Assembly: GCF_017795745.1 (NCBI RefSeq)
Contig: NZ_CP059067.1
Location: 2,666,001 to 2,730,000, forward strand
Direction of reading: 5' to 3'
Source: Rhizobacter sp. AJA081-3
GTDB taxonomy: Bacteria > Pseudomonadota > Gammaproteobacteria > Burkholderiales > Burkholderiaceae_C
DNA: 64,000 nucleotides
Every line of letters begins with the position of its first letter. Position 1 is the stretch's first letter. Made by a program: the position numbers and the translations under genes. This document shows positions 35,832 to 44,600 of this stretch, piece by piece. Below the pieces are notes generated by a model. The model was not told the origin of the DNA. It saw nothing but the letters and a program-made list of their open reading frames with translations, and did not search any database.

Positions 35832-36065
35832 TCAGTCGGACTTCTTGTCCACCGCAAACCAGGCGTCGCTGGCCTTGCGCTGCCACTCCGCCAGCTGCTT
35901 CTCGGCCTCTTCCTTGGCGACGCCGTAGCGCTCCTGGATCTTGCCGGAAAGTTGTTCGCGGCGGCCGGCCACGACATCGAGGTCGTCGTCGGTGAGCTTG
36001 CCCCATTGTTCCTTGGCCTTGCCGGTCGCCTGCTTCCAGTTGCCCTGAATCTGTTCCCAGTTCAT
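35832..36065 (-). CDS. CsbD-family stress protein
   Basis: This is a 77-residue, highly charged helical protein beginning MNWEQIQGNWKQATGKAKEQWGKLTDDDL, the CsbD signature, and containing GKIQERYGVAKEEAEKQ. CsbD proteins are general-stress induced; their biochemical role is unknown. It is the last of three minus-strand genes (ferritin-like, BON, CsbD) with gaps of 43 and 34 bp, probably one operon. Confidence 0.92.
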   Translation of the reverse strand: MNWEQIQGNWKQATGKAKEQWGKLTDDDLDVVAGRREQLSGKIQERYGVAKEEAEKQLAEWQRKASDAWFAVDKKSD

Positions 36066-36099
36066 GTCGTGTCCTTTCGTGTTTGCCGTGTCCCGAAGC

Positions 36100-36414
36100 T
36101 CACGGGCGGATGGCGAGTTCGTTCTTCACGGCCTTCACGCCGTTGACCTTCCAGGCCAGCGTCTCGGCAGTGGCCTTCTCGGTCGAGCTCTTGGCGAAGC
36201 CCGACAGCATCACGGTGCCGTTGAGCGTCTCGACACGGATGCTGGAGGCATCGACGTCCTTGTTGTCGATGTAGCGGCCCTTGACGGCGGTGGTGATCGC
36301 GGTGTCGTCGACATAGGCGCCCACCGTTTCCTGGCCGCGCGTGACGGCACAGCCGGAAGCGACGAGCAGGACGATGGAGGCGGCGATGGTGGCGAGCGTG
36401 TTGCGTGTGTTCAT
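36100..36414 (-). CDS. BON-domain lipoprotein
   Basis: This is a 104-residue lipoprotein: the signal peptide ends in lipobox VASGC with the lipidated Cys near residue 22. One BON domain follows (ITTAVKGRYIDNKDVDASSI, then VMLSGFAKS and VNGVKAVKNEL). BON proteins such as OsmY and DolP bind membranes and protect the envelope under osmotic stress. It lies in an operon with ferritin-like and csbD genes. Confidence 0.92.
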   Translation of the reverse strand: MNTRNTLATIAASIVLLVASGCAVTRGQETVGAYVDDTAITTAVKGRYIDNKDVDASSIRVETLNGTVMLSGFAKSSTEKATAETLAWKVNGVKAVKNELAIRP

Positions 36415-36457
36415 GGTGTTCTTCCTGTGCGGTTGTTGATGGCGGTGGCGAGGGATC

Positions 36458-37033
36458 TCAGTCGCTGGCGAGCCAGCCCTTGAGCTCTTCGGCGTGTTCC
36501 TGCTCGTCGCTGAGGATGTCTTCGAGCAGGCGTCGGGTGGTCGAGTCCTTGTCGCCGATCAGCGAAATGATCTGGCTGTAGGTCTCGATGGCCACACGTT
36601 CGGCGATCAGGTTGGCCTTGATCATCGCCTTCAGGTCGGGCGACTCGTCGTAGGCCGCGTGGCTGCGCTGCGAGAGCGAGTCGGGCGAGAAATCGGGTTC
36701 GCCGCCCAGCTGGACAATGCGCTTGGCCAGGCGGTCCGCGTGGCCCGATTCTTCGTTGGCGTGCACGAGGAACTCTTCGGCGATCTTCGGCGAGGCCAGG
36801 CCCTGCGCGGTGAAGTGATGGCGCTTGTAGCGCAGCACACACACCAGCTCGGTCGCCAGCGAGTCGTTGAGCAGCTGGATCACGTCCTTCTTCCAGGGCC
36901 CGTAGTGCGGCGTCATCGCGCCTTGCGCGAGGTTGCGGCGCGACGCGTCGATGGCCGCTTCGTTCAGGGCGAGTGTCTCGTGTTCGGCAGGTTCGAGCTG
37001 CTTGACGACGGCGGTTTCGTTCTTGGCGGCCAT
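36458..37033 (-). CDS. Ferritin-like / bacterioferritin-family protein
   Basis: This is a 191-residue four-helix ferritin-like protein. The iron ligands appear as ExxH pairs: NDSLATELVCVLRYKRHHF, HANEESGHADRL, ERVAIETYSQII and SDEQEHAEELKGWL. It probably stores or oxidises iron, or protects DNA in stress. The start ATG 37033 follows AGGAA. It is the first gene of the operon with BON and CsbD. Upstream, CCTACAG on the minus strand near 37119-37125 may belong to its promoter. Confidence 0.88.
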   Translation of the reverse strand: MAAKNETAVVKQLEPAEHETLALNEAAIDASRRNLAQGAMTPHYGPWKKDVIQLLNDSLATELVCVLRYKRHHFTAQGLASPKIAEEFLVHANEESGHADRLAKRIVQLGGEPDFSPDSLSQRSHAAYDESPDLKAMIKANLIAERVAIETYSQIISLIGDKDSTTRRLLEDILSDEQEHAEELKGWLASD

Positions 37034-37261
37034 GGGGTTCCTGTGCGTGGGGTGTTCGGGCAGTGGGTCACTGTAGAAGGGCCCTTTGCCGGCCACCATC
37101 GGTGCCGGTCGCGCAGCCCTGTAGGACGACGCCTCGTTCAATGCGCATGGCGACGACGCGCCGCCATTGGGTGCGACAGCGCACCGACACCGGCCTGCCC
37201 GCGGCGCAGCCTGCGAGGGTGCGAACACGCACGCCTCCTGATCACACGGAAAGCCACGACC

Positions 37262-37648
37262 ATGACCACCCATTCAATCCTTCGCCCGCATCGGGGCGCC
37301 GCCCTGGTGCTCGGCAGCGCACTGGTCCTCGCGGCCTGCGCCAGCACGCCGCCGCCGCCCAACGAACGCATGGCGGTGGCGACCGCTGCCGTCGCGCATG
37401 CCGCGGCCGCTGGCGGGCCCGAGTTCGCCCCGGTCGAGATGCGCCTGGCGCGCGACAAGCTGCAGCGCGCCACCGTGGCGATGACCGGGAAGGACCACGC
37501 CGCCGCCGACACGCTGGCCGAGCAGGCGCAGCTCGACGCGCTGCTCGCCGAGGCGAAGGCCGAGTCGGCCAAGGCCCGCAAGGCGTCCGACGCGGTGAGC
37601 GAAGGCAGCCGTGTGCTGCGCGAAGAACTCGACCGCAAGCCCAAGTAG
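37262..37648 (+). CDS. DUF4398 lipoprotein
   Basis: This is a 128-residue lipoprotein. The signal peptide ends LVLAACAS, with lipidation near Cys 25. It is followed by a DUF4398 helical domain (FAPVEMRLARDKLQRATVAM and a long Ala/Glu helix). It is encoded 26 bp before a second DUF4398 lipoprotein fused to OmpA. Probably periplasmic and outer-membrane anchored, with unknown function. Confidence 0.87.
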   Translation: MTTHSILRPHRGAALVLGSALVLAACASTPPPPNERMAVATAAVAHAAAAGGPEFAPVEMRLARDKLQRATVAMTGKDHAAADTLAEQAQLDALLAEAKAESAKARKASDAVSEGSRVLREELDRKPK

Positions 37649-37674
37649 CACCACCTCCTGACGAGAACACGACC

Positions 37675-38628
37675 ATGACCACGAACCGATTCCTTCCCCT
37701 CACGCTGGTGGCACTGGCGGCGCTGGCAGCCTGCAGCAGCGTGCCCGTCGGCAACGCGCAGCTCGACGAAGCCCGCCGCGACTACCGCGCCGCGCAGGAG
37801 AACCCGAAGGCGCGCGACCTCGCCAGCGGCGAGATGCGCCTGGCTGGCGATGCGCTGGCCCGCGCCAGCGACGCCTGGACACGCGGCGACGACACCGACA
37901 AGGTGAACCACCTGTCCTACCTGGCCCGCCAGCGCGTGGCCATCGCGCAGGAGACCGGCAGCCGCAAGGCCTCCGAGCTCGCTGTCACCAACGCCAACGT
38001 GGCGCGCAATCAGGTCCGCCTGGAGGCGCGCACCGACGAGGCCGACGCAGCGCGGCGCAAGGCCGAAGCCGCCCAGCAGGACGCCCAGGCGTCGCAGCGT
38101 CAGGCGCAGGCCTCGCAGCAGCAGTCCGAGGCGGCGATGCGCGATGCGCAGGCCGCGCAGCGCGACACGCAGAACGCGCAGCGCCAAGCCGCCGACAGCG
38201 CCGCGCGCAACCGCCAGCTCGAGGCGCAGCTGAAGGACCTGAACGCGAAGCAGACCGAGCGCGGCCTGGTCGTCACCATCGGCGACGTGCTGTTCGAAAC
38301 CGACCGCGCGCAGCTGCGTGCCGGCGGCATGCGCAACGTCGAGAAGCTGGTGGCCTTCCTCAACCAGTACCCGCAGCGCAAGGCGCTGGTCGAGGGCTTC
38401 ACCGACAGCACCGGCAGCGAGAGCTACAACATGGAGCTCTCCGGCCGCCGTGCCGACGCGGTGCGCACCGCCCTGGTCGACCAGGGCGTCGGTGGCAGCC
38501 GCATCGCCACGCGAGGCTACGGCGAGTCGTACCCCGTCGCCGGCAACGACAGCTCAGGCGGACGGCAGATGAACCGCCGCGTCGAGATCGTCCTGTCCGA
38601 CGAGTCCGGCGCGATCGTGCCGCGTTGA
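37675..38628 (+). CDS. OmpA-family lipoprotein with DUF4398 domain
   Basis: This is a 317-residue outer-membrane lipoprotein. The lipobox is LAACSS. A DUF4398 domain (SGEMRLAGDALARASDAW) is followed by a long Gln/Ala-rich coiled coil at about residues 120-190, built from repeats such as DAQAAQRDTQNAQRQA. A C-terminal OmpA domain binds peptidoglycan (GDVLFETDRAQL, VEGFTDSTGSESYN, LSGRRADAVRTAL, NRRVEIVL). It likely ties the outer membrane to the wall across a helical spacer. Its last 75 bp overlap the convergent glucan synthase gene. Confidence 0.93.
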   Translation: MTTNRFLPLTLVALAALAACSSVPVGNAQLDEARRDYRAAQENPKARDLASGEMRLAGDALARASDAWTRGDDTDKVNHLSYLARQRVAIAQETGSRKASELAVTNANVARNQVRLEARTDEADAARRKAEAAQQDAQASQRQAQASQQQSEAAMRDAQAAQRDTQNAQRQAADSAARNRQLEAQLKDLNAKQTERGLVVTIGDVLFETDRAQLRAGGMRNVEKLVAFLNQYPQRKALVEGFTDSTGSESYNMELSGRRADAVRTALVDQGVGGSRIATRGYGESYPVAGNDSSGGRQMNRRVEIVLSDESGAIVPR

Positions 38629-41600
38629 GGCGTCGGGCGCGGGGCTGCCACCGGCGGCCCCGCGCTCGTCCGTCAGCGGGATCACGAAACATTGATCCTG
38701 CGTCAGCGCCGGCCAGTCGAGCGACTGGCCCGGCAGCAGCAGCCGCGCCGCCCACGGTGCGGCGTCCTGCAGCGCCACCTCCGCCGTTGCCCGCATCAGG
38801 ATGAAGCGCATCGTGCGCCCGTCGCGCCTGAGGCTCAGCTCCGCGCGCGGCCAGTGCGCGGGCAGGCAGGGAAGGAACGACAGTTCATTCGCTCCCAGGC
38901 GCAGGCCGAAGATCGACTCCACCGCCGCGCGGTGCATCCAGGCCGCCGCGCCGGTGTACCAGCTCCAGCCCCCGCGTCCCGTGTAGGGCGGCTGCGTGTA
39001 GACGTCGCCCGCCATCACGTAGGGCTCGATGCCGTAGGCCGCGCCGTGCGCCGAGTTCGCCGCCCGGTGAGCCGGGCTCAGGAAAGTGAAGTAGCGCCAC
39101 GCCGCCTGGGCGCTGCCGGCTGAGCCGAAGCGCGTGGCCAGTTCGGCCTGCGCCATCAGTGCCCACACCGCACCGTGGGAGTACTGCCCACCGTTCTCGC
39201 GCACACCCGGCGGGTAGGCCTGGATGTAGCCGGCGCTCGGCACGGCGTGCACGAGCGGCGGGTCGAGCAGGCGCACCAGCCCGGCAGCCGTGTCCACCAG
39301 CTGGTGCTCGACCGCGCCCATCGCCGCGACCTGTCGCGGCCACGGCGCCGCGCCAGACAGCACGGACCAGGACTGCGCGATCAGATCGATGCGGCCTTCC
39401 TGGTTGGCGTGCGAGCCGAGCGGGCTGCCGTCGTCGAAGAAGGCGCGCTTGTACCAGGCGCCGTCCCACGCCGGCCCGTTCAGTGCCGCCTTCCATCCCA
39501 GCGCCGCCGCCTCCCAGCGCTGCGCGCGGGGCACTTCGCCGCGGCTGCGCGCCAGCGGCGCGAAGCCGTCGACCAGCGCGCACAGGAACCAGCCCAGCCA
39601 GACCGATTCGCCGCGCCCTTCGTGGCCGACGCGGTTCATGCCGTCGTTCCAGTCGCCGCTGCCCATCAGCGGCAGCCCGTGCACGCCCACGCGCAGGCTG
39701 CGGTCGATGGCGCGCGCCGCATGTTCATAGACCGAGGCCACCTGCACGCCGACCACCGGCGTGTCGTAGATGTCCTCGACGCCGGGCGGGATCTGCGCGC
39801 CTTCGAGAAAGGGCACGGGCTCGTCGAGCACAGCCGCGTCGCCGGTCGCGCGCACGTAGTGCAGGCAGGCATGGGCCAGCCACAGCAGGTCGTCGGAGAA
39901 ATGCGTGCGCACGCCGGCACCGCCGGGCGAATGCCACCAGTGCTGCACGTCGCCTTCGGGGAACTGCCGCGAAGCCGCGAGCACGATCTGCTCGCGCAGC
40001 ATCTGCGGCGCGGCCCAGGCCAGGGCCATCGCGTCCTGCAGCTGATCGCGAAACCCGGTCGCACCGCCCGCCTGGTAGAAACCGGCCTTGGCCCACATCC
40101 GGCACGACACCGCCTGGTAGAGCAGCCAGCGGTTGACCATCGCGTCGAACAGCGGGTCGGGCGTGGAGACGGTGGTGGCCTCCAGCAGCCCGTCCCAGTG
40201 CGCGCGCACGGCCGCCAGCCGCTGCGTGGCCGGCACGCCGGCCGCACGGGTGGCCAGTTCACGGGCCGCATCGGCGCTGGCCGCATAGCCGAGCAGGAAG
40301 ACCCGCTCCAACGCTTCACCCGCCGGCACGCGCACGACCGTCGACAGGGCCGCGCAGGGGTCGAGGCCGCCGCCTTGCTGCTGGCCGAAGTGATCGGGCA
40401 GCACCAGGCGGCCGCGCGCATCGAAACACTCGCGGCGGTCGCAGGTCCAGTCCTCGCCGTCGTCGGCACCATCGGTCAGGCCGAAGAAGGCCGTGCCCTC
40501 GCCGAAGCCGGCGGACTGCTCGCGCTGGGTGCACAGCAGCGCGGTCAGCTTCTGCCCCGGCAGGCGCTGGCGGTGCAGCGCGGTGTGCACCGTGCCGCGA
40601 TCGCCGCGCTGCGCTCCCATCGTCCATTCGACGATGCCCGCCAGGCGCAGATGCAGCGTGCGCTGCCCGCGGTTGACGATGCGCAGCCGTACCTGCTTGA
40701 CGGCGCTGATCGTGTCGACGCACCAGCTCGCCGTCACGTCGGCATCGCCGTGCCGGTGCGCGATGACGCTGTGGCCCTGGCCATGCGTGACGCGGTAGCT
40801 CACGCGCTCGTCACCCGGGCTGCCCCAGGCGCAGGGCGTGGCGCTCCAGGTCTGCCGCGTGCGCAGGTCCTGCAGCAGCAGCCACTCCGAGGGCGGGTCG
40901 GCCACCGCGTCGTTCGACCAGGCGGTGAGCTGGTTCATGCGGCTGTTCAGCGCCCAGGTGTAGCCGCCGCCCGCTTCCGACACCTGGGTGCCGAACTCTG
41001 CGTTGGCGATCACGTTGATCCACGGCCGCGCCGGACGCTTCTGCGCGCTCACGTCGAAACCGAACTCGGCCGTGTCCGGCGCAAAGCGGCCCTGCGGCGC
41101 GGGCACCGGCGTGGCCGGCCCGGAGGCCACCAGCACCGCCACCGTCGACACCGCATGGCGCTGCTCGAAGGCCTGCTCGTGCCGCTCCACCCACTCCTGC
41201 ACGTGATGCAGCAGGGGCCGGCCGTCGGCGCGCAGACGCACGCGCGCCAGGCCCTTGAGCGTGGCCAGTTCGGCCGCGGACACCTCGTGCGACTGCAGCA
41301 CCACGAAGCCGGTGCTGGACACGCCGCCCTGCGCCGCGCTGTCGGCCAGGTGGCGATCGCGCAGCGCCATGACGTCGTGCTGCAGCGCCATCAGGTAGGA
41401 GGCCGGCTCGGCATTGACCACCACCAGGTCGCAGGCGACACCGCCCCAGGACCACAGGCGCAGCGCCTGCGCCAGCGAGCGCAGCAGGCCCAGGCCCTGC
41501 GAGACGCCGGCGGTGACGAGCACGATCGGCCGGTCGCCCGAGAGGCCGAAGCGCCACAGCAGACGGCGGTCGCAGGGTTCGGCATGCGAAGCGCCGGCCG

Positions 41601-44600
41601 ATTGCGGCCGGGCCAGCGTGAGCACCAGCGCCGTCGTCAGGCTCTGCACGGCGGCGAAGTTCTCCGCGCCGATGCGCAGCGCACGCAGTCGGATGCCGGC
41701 CAGCGTGGCCGACATCAGCGAGGCGCGCTGCACGTGGATGGGCTGGCGGTACTTGTCGATCACCGCGCTGAGCACGCCGCCGTTGTCGGTCGCCGCGGTG
41801 GCGAAGGTCAGCATCGCCTTGCCCCGCGGCGCGATGCGCAGGCGCACGGCCAGCGCGCACACCGGGTCGAGGCCGGTGTCCAGCGCCACGGGCGCGTCGT
41901 CGACCGACAGGGGCGGCAGCTCGAACGAGGCCAGCGGCCGGCTCGCCCCACGGTTGCGGCCGAGCCAGCGCTGGCGGTCGGCCTGCACGCGCACGCTGAT
42001 CACCTGCGGGTCGCTGGCAGCGATGAAGTGCGCCGCCATCATGCCGCGCTCGGTGGCCAGCCGCGGCGTGCGTTCGAACACCAGCGCCTGGTGGGCATCG
42101 CGCCACTGCGCGCGCACGAACAGGTTCGAGAAGGCCGGGTGGGCCTCGTCGGCGCGCGGTTCGGCCAGCGTCACCTCGAAGGCAGACAGCAGCTCGATGT
42201 CCAGCGTGCGGTCGCTGAGGTTGTGCAGTTCGACCTGGCGGAACTCGATGTCGTCTTCCGGGCTCACCCACACCGTCGTGTGCGCCTGCACCTCGGACCA
42301 GGCGGCGTCGAAGCAGACGCGGTCGGCGTGGTAGGTGCTGCGGTACACCGCGGCATGGTCGGGCGCCGGGTGCTGCGTGATCGACACGGCGCGTGGCTGC
42401 TGGTCCCAGCGCAGGTAGAAGAAGCTGCCCAGCGCGTCGCGCAGGGCATCATCGCGCCAGCGCGTGATGCCGGCGCTGCCCCAGCGGCTCCAGCCGGCAC
42501 CGTTGGCGCGCAGCGAGACGCTGTAGCGGCCGTTGGACAGCACATGCGTGGGCTCCAGTGCCGCAGCGCCGGGCAGCACCTCGCGCAGCAGGCCCGGCGT
42601 GCGCCGCTGCAGTGCCTGCGGCGGCGGGCCGGCGAGCGGCGCATAGAGCATCGACACCTCGCGCGGCGCACGTTCGTGCAGCAGCGGTGCCACCGCCTCG
42701 ATGTGCGAATCGGCCATGCCCCAGCGGCGCACCACGCCATCGTGCAGCACGTTGGCCAGGGCCACGATGGTCATGCCCTGGTGGTGCGACATGAAAGTGG
42801 ACACCGGCGTGAAGCCCTCGGCCTGCGACTGCCGCGAAGGCGTGTAGTCGAGCGCCTCGATGAAGCCAAGGGCCTCGCGCGCGCCCAGCGTCTGCAGCAG
42901 GTCGAAGTTGGCCGCCGCGCGGCGTGGCGCCACCTGCGCGGCCAGCCCGGTGGCATAGGGCGCGATCACCAGCTCGTCGGGGGGCGTGCGGCGCAACGCC
43001 AGCCGCGGCACGCCTTGCGGCGCGTACTGGTAGGCCAGCGTGTGGTCGCGCCCCGCGTAGGCGGACTCCGAGATGCCCCAGGGCACGCGGTGCGCGTGCG
43101 CGAAGTCGATCTGTTCGCGCAGCGCGGCCAGGCAGGCGTCGCGCAGCACGCTGCCCTCGGGTTCATCGAGCACCAGGCTGGGCATCAGGTACTCGAACAT
43201 CGAGCCCGACCAGGAGCGCAGCCCCGCCCTCGCGCCCACTGCATAGAAGGGCCGGCCGAGGGCCGCCCAGTGGCCCACCGGCACGTCGCCCTTGGCGATG
43301 GCCAGCAGGCTGGTCAGGCGCGACTCCGAGGCCAGCAGGTCGTAGAAGCCGGCATCGAGCTGCTGCTCGGCGACGCGGTAGCCGATGTGGAACAGGCGAC
43401 GCCGGTGGTCGAACAGGAAGGCATAGTCGGCGCCCCAGGCGAACTGCGCGCAGCGCTGCGCGATCGCCTGCAGCCGCTGCAGCGCATCGTCGTCGAGATC
43501 GCCCTCGCGCGCCAACGCCAGGCAGGCCTGGCCGACGGCGAGCAGGTGGCCGCCGAGGTTGCCGCTGTCCACCGTGGATACGTACATCGGCAGCAGCGGC
43601 GCACACGTCTGCGTGTCGTACCAGTTCATGAAGTGGCCGCGGTGGCGCTGCAGCGTGTCCAGCGTGGTCAGCGTCGCCTCGATGCGCGTCAGCAGCTCGG
43701 CCGTGCCGATCCAGCCGAACTCGCGCGCGCAGGCCACGCTGAGCAGGTACAGGCCGATGTTGGTGGGCGAGGTGCGGTGCGCCACCATGTCGTGCGGCAG
43801 CGTCTGCAGGTTGTCGGGCGGCAGGTGGCTCTCGTCGGCGGTGACGCAGCGCTCGAAAAAGCGCCAGGTGTCGCGCGCGATGCCTTCGAGGTACTCGCGC
43901 GTCACCTCCGGCAGCTCGGCCGCGGCGCGCGCGGGCTGTGGCCGGCTCACCCACCAGGTCCACAGCGGCGAGGCCGACCACATCAGGCACAGCGTGATGG
44001 CCAAGGCGGGGTGCGGCGAGCCGGACGCGAGCAGCCCGGCGAGCAAAGCAGCGCCGAGCAGCGGCTCGGCCGCATGGCGGCGCCACAGCACGGCAAGGCG
44101 CGTGGAGGCCTGCGCCTGCGCGGTGGCGGCGGTGGTCCACTGCAGCAGGTGGCGCCGGCTGACGGCGGTGCGCCAGAGCGCGCGCACGATCGCATCGGCA
44201 TTCGCCAGCGCCTGCTGCAGCAGCTGCGCGAGGTGCCACAGCCCACCCCACAGCGCGCGAGCCAGGTCGGCGAAGGCCTGGCGGTAGAAGTGCAGCCGGG
44301 CCAGGTCGTCGCGCTGCGGCGACAGGCCCGACACCGCGCCCATCAATGGCCCGGCGGCGAAGGCGGCCAGCAACAGCCCCAGAACCGCCCAGGGCGACAC
44401 CACGGTGCCGGCCAGCGCCAGCGTCAGCAGCGCCAGCGACATCGGGGCCACCAGCGAGCGGCGCAGGTTGTCGAACATCTTCCAGCGGTTGACGGCGCGC
44501 ATGCGGTAGCGCCCGGGTGCCATCAGGAAGGGCAGCAGCTGCCAGTCGCCACGCGTCCAGCGGTGCACGCGCGAAGCGGCCACGTCGGCATGGAACGGCG

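Noticed and set aside
37119-37148. CCTACAG on the minus strand before the ferritin-like gene as another shared-motif site
   Set aside because: The downstream half matches, but the sequence 17 bases upstream is ATGCGC, not CACAGA.
37177-37187. CAGCGCACCGA upstream of the DUF4398 gene as a sixth copy of the shared stress motif
   Set aside because: The first half is close, but no CTA follows at 17 bases; the nearest similar CCTGCGAGGG is 22 bases away.
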